Positions 33,824 through 48,002 are shown, numbered from the stretch's first letter. The stretch: 48,817 nt of DNA from Tritrichomonas musculus (GCA_039105265.1 JAPFFF010000115.1:1-48817), one strand, 5' to 3'. The notes: generated from the letters alone by a model not told the origin. Numbers and translations: made by a program.

Positions 33824-35800
33824 TTAGTCGACTTCTTCAACACGTGGTCCACTGTGTCCTCCTGGTGATCCACCTGCAGCTCCACCTGATCCACCTTGGT
33901 TGAACATGTTTGGATCAATTCCACCTGGCATTCCGCCTGGACCTCCTGCTGATCCTCCTGGGGCAGCACCTTGGTATGCACGTTGCATAATTGGCATTAA
34001 TTTGCTTTCAAGTTCTTTTTGCTTGCTTTCAAATTCTGAAACTTCGGCATCTTGATGTGCATCAATCCATGCAAGTGTGTCGTTGATTTCTTTGTTGATC
34101 GTGTCCTTATCTGATTGTGGGATTGCGTTGGCGAATTGTTCGTTTGACAATGAGTTACGGACTCCAAAGCAGTATCCTTCAAGTGCATTCTTGGCTTCAA
34201 CTTTCTTACGAACTTCTTCATCTTGTGCTTTGAATTTCTCGGCATCTGCAACCATCTTATCGATATCTGCTTGTGAAAGACGTCCTTTCTCATTCTTAAT
34301 TGTGATCTTCTTAACGTTTCCGGTTGATTTATCTTGTGCTGAAACATTCATAATACCATCGGCGTTGACATCAAATGTAACTTCAATTTGTGGAACTCCT
34401 CTTGGTGCTGGCGGAATTCCTGTCAAATCAAATGTACCAAGAAGGTTGTTATCGCGTGTTCTTGAACGTTCTCCTTCATAAACTTTGATTGTAACTGCTG
34501 GCTGGTTATCACTGAATGTTGTGAAAACTTGTGATTTCTTGGATGGAATTGTTGTGTTACGAGGAATCAAAACGGTCATGATTTCTCCTGCTGTTTCAAT
34601 ACCAAGTGAAAGTGGTGCAACATCAAGAAGAAGGATGTCTTTGACTGCTTCTGATGTGTCTCCTTTGATGATTGCTGCTTGAACAGCTGCACCATATGCA
34701 ACAGCTTCATCTGGGTCAACTCCACGGCATGGTTGTTTGCCATTGAAGAAATCTTGAAGTAGTTGTTGAACACGTGGAATTCTGGATGAACCTCCAACAA
34801 GAACAATATCTGTAACATCACTCTTTGACATATTTGCATCCTTCAAAACTTGTGCAACTGGATTCATTGTTGAACGGAATAATTCATCATTCAAGTTTTC
34901 AAACATTGCGCGTGAAATGTTATCCATGAAATCATGTCCTTCATAAAGCGAATCACAAATGATTGAAGCTGTAGTTGCTGTTGATAATGTTCGCTTAGCA
35001 CGTTCACATGCTGTACGAAGTGTTCTTAGTGCACGTGGTGACTGACGGAGATCGCATTTGAATTTCTTTTGGAAACGATCTGCAAAGTAGTTAACCATTC
35101 TGCTATCAAAGTCTTCTCCTCCAAGGTGAGTGTCTCCTGCTGTTGCTTTAACTTCAAACATACCTCCATCAATATCAAGAAGTGAAACATCGAATGTACC
35201 ACCTCCGAGATCGAAAATAAGAACATGGCGTTCTTTGTCTGATTTCTCATTTAATCCGAATGCAATTGCTGCTGCTGTTGGTTCATTAATAATACGAAGA
35301 ACATTCAATCCTGCAATTACACCTGCATCCTTCGTAGCTTGACGTTGTCCATCGTTGAAATAAGCAGGAACTGTAACAACTGCATCTGTAACTTTTTCTG
35401 TCAATTGTGTTTCTGCGACTTCTTTCATTTTGCCTAAAACCATGGCTGAAATTTCTTCTGGATAGAATTGTTTTGTCTCGCCTTTCCATTGGACTTGGAT
35501 TCGTGGCCTGTCCGCATCTCCGCGAACAACTTTGAATGGCCAGTGTTGCATATCTTTTTGAACAATTGGATCTGAGAACTTACGTCCAATCATACGCTTC
35601 GCATCGAATACTGTGTTTGTTGGATTCATTGCTGCTTGGTTCTTTGCTGCATCACCGACAAGACGTTCTTCATCTGTGAAGGCAACGTAAGATGGCGTTG
35701 TACGATTACCCATATCGTTTGCAATGATATCTACTCTGTTGTGTCGAAAGACACCGACGCATGAATAAGTAGTACCAAGATCAATTCCGACTGCTGACAT
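33824..35800 (-). CDS. HSP70: Cytosolic HSP70, intact array copy
   Basis: First complete copy after the noisy stretch, 658 aa, encoding the standard array protein with normal flanks. The Inr-like element is at 35829-35819. Confidence 0.97.
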   Translation of the reverse strand: MSAVGIDLGTTYSCVGVFRHNRVDIIANDMGNRTTPSYVAFTDEERLVGDAAKNQAAMNPTNTVFDAKRMIGRKFSDPIVQKDMQHWPFKVVRGDADRPRIQVQWKGETKQFYPEEISAMVLGKMKEVAETQLTEKVTDAVVTVPAYFNDGQRQATKDAGVIAGLNVLRIINEPTAAAIAFGLNEKSDKERHVLIFDLGGGTFDVSLLDIDGGMFEVKATAGDTHLGGEDFDSRMVNYFADRFQKKFKCDLRQSPRALRTLRTACERAKRTLSTATTASIICDSLYEGHDFMDNISRAMFENLNDELFRSTMNPVAQVLKDANMSKSDVTDIVLVGGSSRIPRVQQLLQDFFNGKQPCRGVDPDEAVAYGAAVQAAIIKGDTSEAVKDILLLDVAPLSLGIETAGEIMTVLIPRNTTIPSKKSQVFTTFSDNQPAVTIKVYEGERSRTRDNNLLGTFDLTGIPPAPRGVPQIEVTFDVNADGIMNVSAQDKSTGNVKKITIKNEKGRLSQADIDKMVADAEKFKAQDEEVRKKVEAKNALEGYCFGVRNSLSNEQFANAIPQSDKDTINKEINDTLAWIDAHQDAEVSEFESKQKELESKLMPIMQRAYQGAAPGGSAGGPGGMPGGIDPNMFNQGGSGGAAGGSPGGHSGPRVEEVD

Positions 35801-35818
35801 TTGTTTTTGTGTTTCAAA

Positions 35819-35829
35819 TAAAAAAATGA
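35819..35829 (-). promoter_or_regulatory. Inr-like core promoter of HSP70 at 33824-35800
   Basis: TCATTTTTTTA at the same distance from the ATG. Confidence 0.6.
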
Positions 35830-36214
35830 TTTTTAAAATTTACATTTTTCTTAGTATCATTCAAAATTGTATACATTCTCACAAATGTTAAATGGTCGGG
35901 AGAATCAAAATTGAGAGAAAATCATTCAAATATATTGAAAATGATTGAGAGAAATTCATTCAATATTTTTATGACGATAAATAGTCAAAACACATATCTA
36001 TTTTCTTCGATAAATAGTCAATCAATTTAGAAAATTATCACATAAATAATTCCATAAATTGAATATATATAATAATTAATGATATTTTTTACCTAAAACC
36101 AAATAACAAAAAAAAAATCATTTCGAAAAAAAATAAATTAGAGAAGCAACACTATAAGTGAAACATATAAAGATATATATATATATATATATATATTATA
36201 AAAGAAAAAAAAAA

Positions 36215-36332
36215 GGAAGCGACACTACACGTTCCCGGGAAGTCACCCAGCCCAGTACTGATGCAGCCCGCGACTGCTTAATTTCCAGGTTCGGAATGGA
36301 GCTGGATGTATCCAGCCGGGTATGGCCGCTTC
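36215..36332 (-). rRNA. 5S ribosomal RNA (distal)
   Basis: Clean copy, standard sequence. Confidence 0.93.
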
Positions 36333-36501
36333 AATAAATTAGTCTCTTCTCCATTCTTAAAATTATATTATTTAACATATTATTATAACCGCTTTTTTAT
36401 TTATCTTTTTAATGATTTTTAAAATGTAGTTCTGATTAAAATTAACAAAAATATATTTGTATTCCTCTATTATATATATATATTATAAAAGAAAAAAAAA
36501 A

Positions 36502-36619
36502 GGAAGCGACACTACACGTTCCCGGGAAGTCACCCAGCCCAGTACTGATGCAGCCCGCGACTGCTTAATTTCCAGGTTCGGAATGGAGCTGGATGTATCC
36601 AGCCGGGTATGGCCGCTTC
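36502..36619 (-). rRNA. 5S ribosomal RNA (proximal)
   Basis: Clean copy, standard sequence. Confidence 0.93.
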
Positions 36620-37110
36620 AATAAATTAGTCTCTTCTCCATTCTTAAAATTATATTATTTAACATATTATTTTAACCACTTTCTTTTTCCTTTTATTCTT
36701 TATATAAACAAAATATATATATTCAAATTTGGTTGATGTGTTTTCACTTTTTTTTTATTTTTGTTGGAAAAAAAAAAAAAAATTATTTTAGTTTGTTTGC
36801 TTCCATTCTTTTATATTTTATAGTTATGTATTCAACTGTGGTTTATCATTCGATGACACACTTACATTAAAAAATATCGGAGTCCTTTTCGTTCCTGCAC
36901 CGTTCTTTATATTCTTATTTCATTCATATCTCAGCATAGAATACGAATTTTTCTTCAAAAATCACTTTTTTCGTTTCTCTGGACTACAAGAAACCTAAAA
37001 AAACCAATCACTTGTTTTAGCTCAATATTTAAAAAACAAAATAAAATATTATTTGCTTTGATTTTTGTTGAAAGATTCAAAATCAAGAAGAAGAAGGAAA
37101 AAAATAATTT

Positions 37111-37182
37111 GGGACTTCGCGGACTCGAACCACGTACCTTACGATCTTCAGTCGTACGCTCTCCCAGGTGAGCTAAAGTCCC
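37111..37182 (-). tRNA. tRNA-Phe (GAA)
   Basis: Clean copy identical to 1792-1863. Confidence 0.96.
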
Positions 37183-37430
37183 GCTGATCTTCTTAATTCA
37201 TTTGTATTATTTAATTATATAATGCATTTTTTCTTTTATAATAAAAAATGTCGCTCTTTTCTTTCAATCCTATTGATTTTGTTACTTTTATTAATATTCA
37301 ATCATTTAGACTTTTATAATTTTATAATAATAAAAATATTAAATTAATTTAATTAAAATATTATCATGTTTTTATTAAATTACAATTTTTTTTGTTGTTG
37401 AATAAAGTTAAAAATCAATTACAGAGGAAT

Positions 37431-39407
37431 TTAGTCGACTTCTTCAACACGTGGTCCACTGTGTCCTCCTGGTGATCCACCTGCAGCTCCACCTGATCCA
37501 CCTTGGTTGAACATGTTTGGATCAATTCCACCTGGCATTCCGCCTGGACCTCCTGCTGATCCTCCTGGGGCAGCACCTTGGTATGCACGTTGCATAATTG
37601 GCATTAATTTGCTTTCAAGTTCTTTTTGCTTGCTTTCAAATTCTGAAACTTCGGCATCTTGATGTGCATCAATCCATGCAAGTGTGTCGTTGATTTCTTT
37701 GTTGATCGTGTCCTTATCTGATTGTGGGATTGCGTTGGCGAATTGTTCGTTTGACAATGAGTTACGGACTCCAAAGCAGTATCCTTCAAGTGCATTCTTG
37801 GCTTCAACTTTCTTACGAACTTCTTCATCTTGTGCTTTGAATTTCTCGGCATCTGCAACCATCTTATCGATATCTGCTTGTGAAAGACGTCCTTTCTCAT
37901 TCTTAATTGTGATCTTCTTAACGTTTCCGGTTGATTTATCTTGTGCTGAAACATTCATAATACCATCGGCGTTGACATCAAATGTAACTTCAATTTGTGG
38001 AACTCCTCTTGGTGCTGGCGGAATTCCTGTCAAATCAAATGTACCAAGAAGGTTGTTATCGCGTGTTCTTGAACGTTCTCCTTCATAAACTTTGATTGTA
38101 ACTGCTGGCTGGTTATCACTGAATGTTGTGAAAACTTGTGATTTCTTGGATGGAATTGTTGTGTTACGAGGAATCAAAACGGTCATGATTTCTCCTGCTG
38201 TTTCAATACCAAGTGAAAGTGGTGCAACATCAAGAAGAAGGATGTCTTTGACTGCTTCTGATGTGTCTCCTTTGATGATTGCTGCTTGAACAGCTGCACC
38301 ATATGCAACAGCTTCATCTGGGTCAACTCCACGGCATGGTTGTTTGCCATTGAAGAAATCTTGAAGTAGTTGTTGAACACGTGGAATTCTGGATGAACCT
38401 CCAACAAGAACAATATCTGTAACATCACTCTTTGACATATTTGCATCCTTCAAAACTTGTGCAACTGGATTCATTGTTGAACGGAATAATTCATCATTCA
38501 AGTTTTCAAACATTGCGCGTGAAATGTTATCCATGAAATCATGTCCTTCATAAAGCGAATCACAAATGATTGAAGCTGTAGTTGCTGTTGATAATGTTCG
38601 CTTAGCACGTTCACATGCTGTACGAAGTGTTCTTAGTGCACGTGGTGACTGACGGAGATCGCATTTGAATTTCTTTTGGAAACGATCTGCAAAGTAGTTA
38701 ACCATTCTGCTATCAAAGTCTTCTCCTCCAAGGTGAGTGTCTCCTGCTGTTGCTTTAACTTCAAACATACCTCCATCAATATCAAGAAGTGAAACATCGA
38801 ATGTACCACCTCCGAGATCGAAAATAAGAACATGGCGTTCTTTGTCTGATTTCTCATTTAATCCGAATGCAATTGCTGCTGCTGTTGGTTCATTAATAAT
38901 ACGAAGAACATTCAATCCTGCAATTACACCTGCATCCTTCGTAGCTTGACGTTGTCCATCGTTGAAATAAGCAGGAACTGTAACAACTGCATCTGTAACT
39001 TTTTCTGTCAATTGTGTTTCTGCGACTTCTTTCATTTTGCCTAAAACCATGGCTGAAATTTCTTCTGGATAGAATTGTTTTGTCTCGCCTTTCCATTGGA
39101 CTTGGATTCGTGGCCTGTCCGCATCTCCGCGAACAACTTTGAATGGCCAGTGTTGCATATCTTTTTGAACAATTGGATCTGAGAACTTACGTCCAATCAT
39201 ACGCTTCGCATCGAATACTGTGTTTGTTGGATTCATTGCTGCTTGGTTCTTTGCTGCATCACCGACAAGACGTTCTTCATCTGTGAAGGCAACGTAAGAT
39301 GGCGTTGTACGATTACCCATATCGTTTGCAATGATATCTACTCTGTTGTGTCGAAAGACACCGACGCATGAATAAGTAGTACCAAGATCAATTCCGACTG
39401 CTGACAT
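37431..39407 (-). CDS. HSP70: Cytosolic HSP70, intact array copy
   Basis: Complete 658-aa standard copy. Its promoter spacer (39408-39820) has nine A instead of ten in the poly-A run, as in the spacer of the copy at 5719-7695. Confidence 0.97.
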   Translation of the reverse strand: MSAVGIDLGTTYSCVGVFRHNRVDIIANDMGNRTTPSYVAFTDEERLVGDAAKNQAAMNPTNTVFDAKRMIGRKFSDPIVQKDMQHWPFKVVRGDADRPRIQVQWKGETKQFYPEEISAMVLGKMKEVAETQLTEKVTDAVVTVPAYFNDGQRQATKDAGVIAGLNVLRIINEPTAAAIAFGLNEKSDKERHVLIFDLGGGTFDVSLLDIDGGMFEVKATAGDTHLGGEDFDSRMVNYFADRFQKKFKCDLRQSPRALRTLRTACERAKRTLSTATTASIICDSLYEGHDFMDNISRAMFENLNDELFRSTMNPVAQVLKDANMSKSDVTDIVLVGGSSRIPRVQQLLQDFFNGKQPCRGVDPDEAVAYGAAVQAAIIKGDTSEAVKDILLLDVAPLSLGIETAGEIMTVLIPRNTTIPSKKSQVFTTFSDNQPAVTIKVYEGERSRTRDNNLLGTFDLTGIPPAPRGVPQIEVTFDVNADGIMNVSAQDKSTGNVKKITIKNEKGRLSQADIDKMVADAEKFKAQDEEVRKKVEAKNALEGYCFGVRNSLSNEQFANAIPQSDKDTINKEINDTLAWIDAHQDAEVSEFESKQKELESKLMPIMQRAYQGAAPGGSAGGPGGMPGGIDPNMFNQGGSGGAAGGSPGGHSGPRVEEVD

Positions 39408-39425
39408 TTGTTTTTGTGTTTCAAA

Positions 39426-39436
39426 TAAAAAAATGA
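39426..39436 (-). promoter_or_regulatory. Inr-like core promoter of HSP70 at 37431-39407
   Basis: TCATTTTTTTA at the same distance from the ATG. Confidence 0.6.
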
Positions 39437-39820
39437 TTTTTAAAATTTACATTTTTCTTAGTATCATTCAAAATTGTATACATTCTCACAAATGTTAAAT
39501 GGTCGGGAGAATCAAAATTGAGAGAAAATCATTCAAATATATTGAAAATGATTGAGAGAAATTCATTCAATATTTTTATGACGATAAATAGTCAAAACAC
39601 ATATCTATTTTCTTCGATAAATAGTCAATCAATTTAGAAAATTATCACATAAATAATTCCATAAATTGAATATATATAATAATTAATGATATTTTTTACC
39701 TAAAACCAAATAACAAAAAAAAATCATTTCGAAAAAAAATAAATTAGAGAAGCAACACTATAAGTGAAACATATAAAGATATATATATATATATATATAT
39801 ATTATAAAAGAAAAAAAAAA

Positions 39821-39938
39821 GGAAGCGACACTACACGTTCCCGGGAAGTCACCCAGCCCAGTACTGATGCAGCCCGCGACTGCTTAATTTCCAGGTTCGG
39901 AATGGAGCTGGATGTATCCAGCCGGGTATGGCCGCTTC
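39821..39938 (-). rRNA. 5S ribosomal RNA (distal)
   Basis: Clean copy beside the second nine-A spacer. Confidence 0.93.
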
Positions 39939-40107
39939 AATAAATTAGTCTCTTCTCCATTCTTAAAATTATATTATTTAACATATTATTATAACCGCTT
40001 TTTTATTTATCTTTTTAATGATTTTTAAAATGTAGTTCTGATTAAAATTAACAAAAATATATTTGTATTCCTCTATTATATATATATATTATAAAAGAAA
40101 AAAAAAA

Positions 40108-40225
40108 GGAAGCGACACTACACGTTCCCGGGAAGTCACCCAGCCCAGTACTGATGCAGCCCGCGACTGCTTAATTTCCAGGTTCGGAATGGAGCTGGAT
40201 GTATCCAGCCGGGTATGGCCGCTTC
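40108..40225 (-). rRNA. 5S ribosomal RNA (proximal)
   Basis: Clean copy, standard sequence. Confidence 0.93.
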
Positions 40226-40716
40226 AATAAATTAGTCTCTTCTCCATTCTTAAAATTATATTATTTAACATATTATTTTAACCACTTTCTTTTTCCTTTT
40301 ATTCTTTATATAAACAAAATATATATATTCAAATTTGGTTGATGTGTTTTCACTTTTTTTTTATTTTTGTTGGAAAAAAAAAAAAAAATTATTTTAGTTT
40401 GTTTGCTTCCATTCTTTTATATTTTATAGTTATGTATTCAACTGTGGTTTATCATTCGATGACACACTTACATTAAAAAATATCGGAGTCCTTTTCGTTC
40501 CTGCACCGTTCTTTATATTCTTATTTCATTCATATCTCAGCATAGAATACGAATTTTTCTTCAAAAATCACTTTTTTCGTTTCTCTGGACTACAAGAAAC
40601 CTAAAAAAACCAATCACTTGTTTTAGCTCAATATTTAAAAAACAAAATAAAATATTATTTGCTTTGATTTTTGTTGAAAGATTCAAAATCAAGAAGAAGA
40701 AGGAAAAAAATAATTT

Positions 40717-40788
40717 GGGACTTCGCGGACTCGAACCACGTACCTTACGATCTTCAGTCGTACGCTCTCCCAGGTGAGCTAAAGTCCC
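40717..40788 (-). tRNA. tRNA-Phe (GAA)
   Basis: Clean copy identical to 1792-1863. Confidence 0.96.
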
Positions 40789-41036
40789 GCTGATCTTCTT
40801 AATTCATTTGTATTATTTAATTATATAATGCATTTTTTCTTTTATAATAAAAAATGTCGCTCTTTTCTTTCAATCCTATTGATTTTGTTACTTTTATTAA
40901 TATTCAATCATTTAGACTTTTATAATTTTATAATAATAAAAATATTAAATTAATTTAATTAAAATATTATCATGTTTTTATTAAATTACAATTTTTTTTG
41001 TTGTTGAATAAAGTTAAAAATCAATTACAGAGGAAT

Positions 41037-43013
41037 TTAGTCGACTTCTTCAACACGTGGTCCACTGTGTCCTCCTGGTGATCCACCTGCAGCTCCACCT
41101 GATCCACCTTGGTTGAACATGTTTGGATCAATTCCACCTGGCATTCCGCCTGGACCTCCTGCTGATCCTCCTGGGGCAGCACCTTGGTATGCACGTTGCA
41201 TAATTGGCATTAATTTGCTTTCAAGTTCTTTTTGCTTGCTTTCAAATTCTGAAACTTCGGCATCTTGATGTGCATCAATCCATGCAAGTGTGTCGTTGAT
41301 TTCTTTGTTGATCGTGTCCTTATCTGATTGTGGGATTGCGTTGGCGAATTGTTCGTTTGACAATGAGTTACGGACTCCAAAGCAGTATCCTTCAAGTGCA
41401 TTCTTGGCTTCAACTTTCTTACGAACTTCTTCATCTTGTGCTTTGAATTTCTCGGCATCTGCAACCATCTTATCGATATCTGCTTGTGAAAGACGTCCTT
41501 TCTCATTCTTAATTGTGATCTTCTTAACGTTTCCGGTTGATTTATCTTGTGCTGAAACATTCATAATACCATCGGCGTTGACATCAAATGTAACTTCAAT
41601 TTGTGGAACTCCTCTTGGTGCTGGCGGAATTCCTGTCAAATCAAATGTACCAAGAAGGTTGTTATCGCGTGTTCTTGAACGTTCTCCTTCATAAACTTTG
41701 ATTGTAACTGCTGGCTGGTTATCACTGAATGTTGTGAAAACTTGTGATTTCTTGGATGGAATTGTTGTGTTACGAGGAATCAAAACGGTCATGATTTCTC
41801 CTGCTGTTTCAATACCAAGTGAAAGTGGTGCAACATCAAGAAGAAGGATGTCTTTGACTGCTTCTGATGTGTCTCCTTTGATGATTGCTGCTTGAACAGC
41901 TGCACCATATGCAACAGCTTCATCTGGGTCAACTCCACGGCATGGTTGTTTGCCATTGAAGAAATCTTGAAGTAGTTGTTGAACACGTGGAATTCTGGAT
42001 GAACCTCCAACAAGAACAATATCTGTAACATCACTCTTTGACATATTTGCATCCTTCAAAACTTGTGCAACTGGATTCATTGTTGAACGGAATAATTCAT
42101 CATTCAAGTTTTCAAACATTGCGCGTGAAATGTTATCCATGAAATCATGTCCTTCATAAAGCGAATCACAAATGATTGAAGCTGTAGTTGCTGTTGATAA
42201 TGTTCGCTTAGCACGTTCACATGCTGTACGAAGTGTTCTTAGTGCACGTGGTGACTGACGGAGATCGCATTTGAATTTCTTTTGGAAACGATCTGCAAAG
42301 TAGTTAACCATTCTGCTATCAAAGTCTTCTCCTCCAAGGTGAGTGTCTCCTGCTGTTGCTTTAACTTCAAACATACCTCCATCAATATCAAGAAGTGAAA
42401 CATCGAATGTACCACCTCCGAGATCGAAAATAAGAACATGGCGTTCTTTGTCTGATTTCTCATTTAATCCGAATGCAATTGCTGCTGCTGTTGGTTCATT
42501 AATAATACGAAGAACATTCAATCCTGCAATTACACCTGCATCCTTCGTAGCTTGACGTTGTCCATCGTTGAAATAAGCAGGAACTGTAACAACTGCATCT
42601 GTAACTTTTTCTGTCAATTGTGTTTCTGCGACTTCTTTCATTTTGCCTAAAACCATGGCTGAAATTTCTTCTGGATAGAATTGTTTTGTCTCGCCTTTCC
42701 ATTGGACTTGGATTCGTGGCCTGTCCGCATCTCCGCGAACAACTTTGAATGGCCAGTGTTGCATATCTTTTTGAACAATTGGATCTGAGAACTTACGTCC
42801 AATCATACGCTTCGCATCGAATACTGTGTTTGTTGGATTCATTGCTGCTTGGTTCTTTGCTGCATCACCGACAAGACGTTCTTCATCTGTGAAGGCAACG
42901 TAAGATGGCGTTGTACGATTACCCATATCGTTTGCAATGATATCTACTCTGTTGTGTCGAAAGACACCGACGCATGAATAAGTAGTACCAAGATCAATTC
43001 CGACTGCTGACAT
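41037..43013 (-). CDS. HSP70: Cytosolic HSP70, intact array copy
   Basis: Complete 658-aa copy. It lacks the three silent variants of the copy at 9325-11301, although it occupies the corresponding position next to a nine-A spacer. Confidence 0.97.
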   Translation of the reverse strand: MSAVGIDLGTTYSCVGVFRHNRVDIIANDMGNRTTPSYVAFTDEERLVGDAAKNQAAMNPTNTVFDAKRMIGRKFSDPIVQKDMQHWPFKVVRGDADRPRIQVQWKGETKQFYPEEISAMVLGKMKEVAETQLTEKVTDAVVTVPAYFNDGQRQATKDAGVIAGLNVLRIINEPTAAAIAFGLNEKSDKERHVLIFDLGGGTFDVSLLDIDGGMFEVKATAGDTHLGGEDFDSRMVNYFADRFQKKFKCDLRQSPRALRTLRTACERAKRTLSTATTASIICDSLYEGHDFMDNISRAMFENLNDELFRSTMNPVAQVLKDANMSKSDVTDIVLVGGSSRIPRVQQLLQDFFNGKQPCRGVDPDEAVAYGAAVQAAIIKGDTSEAVKDILLLDVAPLSLGIETAGEIMTVLIPRNTTIPSKKSQVFTTFSDNQPAVTIKVYEGERSRTRDNNLLGTFDLTGIPPAPRGVPQIEVTFDVNADGIMNVSAQDKSTGNVKKITIKNEKGRLSQADIDKMVADAEKFKAQDEEVRKKVEAKNALEGYCFGVRNSLSNEQFANAIPQSDKDTINKEINDTLAWIDAHQDAEVSEFESKQKELESKLMPIMQRAYQGAAPGGSAGGPGGMPGGIDPNMFNQGGSGGAAGGSPGGHSGPRVEEVD

Positions 43014-43031
43014 TTGTTTTTGTGTTTCAAA

Positions 43032-43042
43032 TAAAAAAATGA
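43032..43042 (-). promoter_or_regulatory. Inr-like core promoter of HSP70 at 41037-43013
   Basis: TCATTTTTTTA at the same distance from the ATG. Confidence 0.6.
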
Positions 43043-43427
43043 TTTTTAAAATTTACATTTTTCTTAGTATCATTCAAAATTGTATACATTCTCACAAATG
43101 TTAAATGGTCGGGAGAATCAAAATTGAGAGAAAATCATTCAAATATATTGAAAATGATTGAGAGAAATTCATTCAATATTTTTATGACGATAAATAGTCA
43201 AAACACATATCTATTTTCTTCGATAAATAGTCAATCAATTTAGAAAATTATCACATAAATAATTCCATAAATTGAATATATATAATAATTAATGATATTT
43301 TTTACCTAAAACCAAATAACAAAAAAAAAATCATTTCGAAAAAAAATAAATTAGAGAAGCAACACTATAAGTGAAACATATAAAGATATATATATATATA
43401 TATATATATTATAAAAGAAAAAAAAAA

Positions 43428-43545
43428 GGAAGCGACACTACACGTTCCCGGGAAGTCACCCAGCCCAGTACTGATGCAGCCCGCGACTGCTTAATTTCCA
43501 GGTTCGGAATGGAGCTGGATGTATCCAGCCGGGTATGGCCGCTTC
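43428..43545 (-). rRNA. 5S ribosomal RNA (distal)
   Basis: Clean copy, standard sequence. Confidence 0.93.
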
Positions 43546-43714
43546 AATAAATTAGTCTCTTCTCCATTCTTAAAATTATATTATTTAACATATTATTATA
43601 ACCGCTTTTTTATTTATCTTTTTAATGATTTTTAAAATGTAGTTCTGATTAAAATTAACAAAAATATATTTGTATTCCTCTATTATATATATATATTATA
43701 AAAGAAAAAAAAAA

Positions 43715-43832
43715 GGAAGCGACACTACACGTTCCCGGGAAGTCACCCAGCCCAGTACTGATGCAGCCCGCGACTGCTTAATTTCCAGGTTCGGAATGGA
43801 GCTGGATGTATCCAGCCGGGTATGGCCGCTTC
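43715..43832 (-). rRNA. 5S ribosomal RNA (proximal)
   Basis: Clean copy, standard sequence. Confidence 0.93.
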
Positions 43833-44323
43833 AATAAATTAGTCTCTTCTCCATTCTTAAAATTATATTATTTAACATATTATTTTAACCACTTTCTTTT
43901 TCCTTTTATTCTTTATATAAACAAAATATATATATTCAAATTTGGTTGATGTGTTTTCACTTTTTTTTTATTTTTGTTGGAAAAAAAAAAAAAAATTATT
44001 TTAGTTTGTTTGCTTCCATTCTTTTATATTTTATAGTTATGTATTCAACTGTGGTTTATCATTCGATGACACACTTACATTAAAAAATATCGGAGTCCTT
44101 TTCGTTCCTGCACCGTTCTTTATATTCTTATTTCATTCATATCTCAGCATAGAATACGAATTTTTCTTCAAAAATCACTTTTTTCGTTTCTCTGGACTAC
44201 AAGAAACCTAAAAAAACCAATCACTTGTTTTAGCTCAATATTTAAAAAACAAAATAAAATATTATTTGCTTTGATTTTTGTTGAAAGATTCAAAATCAAG
44301 AAGAAGAAGGAAAAAAATAATTT

Positions 44324-44395
44324 GGGACTTCGCGGACTCGAACCACGTACCTTACGATCTTCAGTCGTACGCTCTCCCAGGTGAGCTAAAGTCCC
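44324..44395 (-). tRNA. tRNA-Phe (GAA)
   Basis: Clean copy identical to 1792-1863. Confidence 0.96.
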
Positions 44396-44643
44396 GCTGA
44401 TCTTCTTAATTCATTTGTATTATTTAATTATATAATGCATTTTTTCTTTTATAATAAAAAATGTCGCTCTTTTCTTTCAATCCTATTGATTTTGTTACTT
44501 TTATTAATATTCAATCATTTAGACTTTTATAATTTTATAATAATAAAAATATTAAATTAATTTAATTAAAATATTATCATGTTTTTATTAAATTACAATT
44601 TTTTTTGTTGTTGAATAAAGTTAAAAATCAATTACAGAGGAAT

Positions 44644-46620
44644 TTAGTCGACTTCTTCAACACGTGGTCCACTGTGTCCTCCTGGTGATCCACCTGCAGC
44701 TCCACCTGATCCACCTTGGTTGAACATGTTTGGATCAATTCCACCTGGCATTCCGCCTGGACCTCCTGCTGATCCTCCTGGGGCAGCACCTTGGTATGCA
44801 CGTTGCATAATTGGCATTAATTTGCTTTCAAGTTCTTTTTGCTTGCTTTCAAATTCTGAAACTTCGGCATCTTGATGTGCATCAATCCATGCAAGTGTGT
44901 CGTTGATTTCTTTGTTGATCGTGTCCTTATCTGATTGTGGGATTGCGTTGGCGAATTGTTCGTTTGACAATGAGTTACGGACTCCAAAGCAGTATCCTTC
45001 AAGTGCATTCTTGGCTTCAACTTTCTTACGAACTTCTTCATCTTGTGCTTTGAATTTCTCGGCATCTGCAACCATCTTATCGATATCTGCTTGTGAAAGA
45101 CGTCCTTTCTCATTCTTAATTGTGATCTTCTTAACGTTTCCGGTTGATTTATCTTGTGCTGAAACATTCATAATACCATCGGCGTTGACATCAAATGTAA
45201 CTTCAATTTGTGGAACTCCTCTTGGTGCTGGCGGAATTCCTGTCAAATCAAATGTACCAAGAAGGTTGTTATCGCGTGTTCTTGAACGTTCTCCTTCATA
45301 AACTTTGATTGTAACTGCTGGCTGGTTATCACTGAATGTTGTGAAAACTTGTGATTTCTTGGATGGAATTGTTGTGTTACGAGGAATCAAAACGGTCATG
45401 ATTTCTCCTGCTGTTTCAATACCAAGTGAAAGTGGTGCAACATCAAGAAGAAGGATGTCTTTGACTGCTTCTGATGTGTCTCCTTTGATGATTGCTGCTT
45501 GAACAGCTGCACCATATGCAACAGCTTCATCTGGGTCAACTCCACGGCATGGTTGTTTGCCATTGAAGAAATCTTGAAGTAGTTGTTGAACACGTGGAAT
45601 TCTGGATGAACCTCCAACAAGAACAATATCTGTAACATCACTCTTTGACATATTTGCATCCTTCAAAACTTGTGCAACTGGATTCATTGTTGAACGGAAT
45701 AATTCATCATTCAAGTTTTCAAACATTGCGCGTGAAATGTTATCCATGAAATCATGTCCTTCATAAAGCGAATCACAAATGATTGAAGCTGTAGTTGCTG
45801 TTGATAATGTTCGCTTAGCACGTTCACATGCTGTACGAAGTGTTCTTAGTGCACGTGGTGACTGACGGAGATCGCATTTGAATTTCTTTTGGAAACGATC
45901 TGCAAAGTAGTTAACCATTCTGCTATCAAAGTCTTCTCCTCCAAGGTGAGTGTCTCCTGCTGTTGCTTTAACTTCAAACATACCTCCATCAATATCAAGA
46001 AGTGAAACATCGAATGTACCACCTCCGAGATCGAAAATAAGAACATGGCGTTCTTTGTCTGATTTCTCATTTAATCCGAATGCAATTGCTGCTGCTGTTG
46101 GTTCATTAATAATACGAAGAACATTCAATCCTGCAATTACACCTGCATCCTTCGTAGCTTGACGTTGTCCATCGTTGAAATAAGCAGGAACTGTAACAAC
46201 TGCATCTGTAACTTTTTCTGTCAATTGTGTTTCTGCGACTTCTTTCATTTTGCCTAAAACCATGGCTGAAATTTCTTCTGGATAGAATTGTTTTGTCTCG
46301 CCTTTCCATTGGACTTGGATTCGTGGCCTGTCCGCATCTCCGCGAACAACTTTGAATGGCCAGTGTTGCATATCTTTTTGAACAATTGGATCTGAGAACT
46401 TACGTCCAATCATACGCTTCGCATCGAATACTGTGTTTGTTGGATTCATTGCTGCTTGGTTCTTTGCTGCATCACCGACAAGACGTTCTTCATCTGTGAA
46501 GGCAACGTAAGATGGCGTTGTACGATTACCCATATCGTTTGCAATGATATCTACTCTGTTGTGTCGAAAGACACCGACGCATGAATAAGTAGTACCAAGA
46601 TCAATTCCGACTGCTGACAT
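44644..46620 (-). CDS. HSP70: Cytosolic HSP70, intact array copy
   Basis: Complete 658-aa copy encoding the standard array protein, with normal promoter and downstream tRNA-Phe. The last complete copy in the window. Confidence 0.97.
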   Translation of the reverse strand: MSAVGIDLGTTYSCVGVFRHNRVDIIANDMGNRTTPSYVAFTDEERLVGDAAKNQAAMNPTNTVFDAKRMIGRKFSDPIVQKDMQHWPFKVVRGDADRPRIQVQWKGETKQFYPEEISAMVLGKMKEVAETQLTEKVTDAVVTVPAYFNDGQRQATKDAGVIAGLNVLRIINEPTAAAIAFGLNEKSDKERHVLIFDLGGGTFDVSLLDIDGGMFEVKATAGDTHLGGEDFDSRMVNYFADRFQKKFKCDLRQSPRALRTLRTACERAKRTLSTATTASIICDSLYEGHDFMDNISRAMFENLNDELFRSTMNPVAQVLKDANMSKSDVTDIVLVGGSSRIPRVQQLLQDFFNGKQPCRGVDPDEAVAYGAAVQAAIIKGDTSEAVKDILLLDVAPLSLGIETAGEIMTVLIPRNTTIPSKKSQVFTTFSDNQPAVTIKVYEGERSRTRDNNLLGTFDLTGIPPAPRGVPQIEVTFDVNADGIMNVSAQDKSTGNVKKITIKNEKGRLSQADIDKMVADAEKFKAQDEEVRKKVEAKNALEGYCFGVRNSLSNEQFANAIPQSDKDTINKEINDTLAWIDAHQDAEVSEFESKQKELESKLMPIMQRAYQGAAPGGSAGGPGGMPGGIDPNMFNQGGSGGAAGGSPGGHSGPRVEEVD

Positions 46621-46638
46621 TTGTTTTTGTGTTTCAAA

Positions 46639-46649
46639 TAAAAAAATGA
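46639..46649 (-). promoter_or_regulatory. Inr-like core promoter of HSP70 at 44644-46620
   Basis: TCATTTTTTTA at the same distance from the ATG. Confidence 0.6.
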
Positions 46650-47034
46650 TTTTTAAAATTTACATTTTTCTTAGTATCATTCAAAATTGTATACATTCTC
46701 ACAAATGTTAAATGGTCGGGAGAATCAAAATTGAGAGAAAATCATTCAAATATATTGAAAATGATTGAGAGAAATTCATTCAATATTTTTATGACGATAA
46801 ATAGTCAAAACACATATCTATTTTCTTCGATAAATAGTCAATCAATTTAGAAAATTATCACATAAATAATTCCATAAATTGAATATATATAATAATTAAT
46901 GATATTTTTTACCTAAAACCAAATAACAAAAAAAAAATCATTTCGAAAAAAAATAAATTAGAGAAGCAACACTATAAGTGAAACATATAAAGATATATAT
47001 ATATATATATATATATTATAAAAGAAAAAAAAAA

Positions 47035-47152
47035 GGAAGCGACACTACACGTTCCCGGGAAGTCACCCAGCCCAGTACTGATGCAGCCCGCGACTGCTTA
47101 ATTTCCAGGTTCGGAATGGAGCTGGATGTATCCAGCCGGGTATGGCCGCTTC
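47035..47152 (-). rRNA. 5S ribosomal RNA (distal)
   Basis: Clean copy, standard sequence. Confidence 0.93.
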
Positions 47153-47321
47153 AATAAATTAGTCTCTTCTCCATTCTTAAAATTATATTATTTAACATAT
47201 TATTATAACCGCTTTTTTATTTATCTTTTTAATGATTTTTAAAATGTAGTTCTGATTAAAATTAACAAAAATATATTTGTATTCCTCTATTATATATATA
47301 TATTATAAAAGAAAAAAAAAA

Positions 47322-47439
47322 GGAAGCGACACTACACGTTCCCGGGAAGTCACCCAGCCCAGTACTGATGCAGCCCGCGACTGCTTAATTTCCAGGTTCG
47401 GAATGGAGCTGGATGTATCCAGCCGGGTATGGCCGCTTC
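47322..47439 (-). rRNA. 5S ribosomal RNA (proximal)
   Basis: Clean copy, last 5S in the window. Confidence 0.93.
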
Positions 47440-47930
47440 AATAAATTAGTCTCTTCTCCATTCTTAAAATTATATTATTTAACATATTATTTTAACCACT
47501 TTCTTTTTCCTTTTATTCTTTATATAAACAAAATATATATATTCAAATTTGGTTGATGTGTTTTCACTTTTTTTTTATTTTTGTTGGAAAAAAAAAAAAA
47601 AATTATTTTAGTTTGTTTGCTTCCATTCTTTTATATTTTATAGTTATGTATTCAACTGTGGTTTATCATTCGATGACACACTTACATTAAAAAATATCGG
47701 AGTCCTTTTCGTTCCTGCACCGTTCTTTATATTCTTATTTCATTCATATCTCAGCATAGAATACGAATTTTTCTTCAAAAATCACTTTTTTCGTTTCTCT
47801 GGACTACAAGAAACCTAAAAAAACCAATCACTTGTTTTAGCTCAATATTTAAAAAACAAAATAAAATATTATTTGCTTTGATTTTTGTTGAAAGATTCAA
47901 AATCAAGAAGAAGAAGGAAAAAAATAATTT

Positions 47931-48002
47931 GGGACTTCGCGGACTCGAACCACGTACCTTACGATCTTCAGTCGTACGCTCTCCCAGGTGAGCTAAAGTC
48001 CC
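47931..48002 (-). tRNA. tRNA-Phe (GAA)
   Basis: Clean copy, last in the window. Confidence 0.96.
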
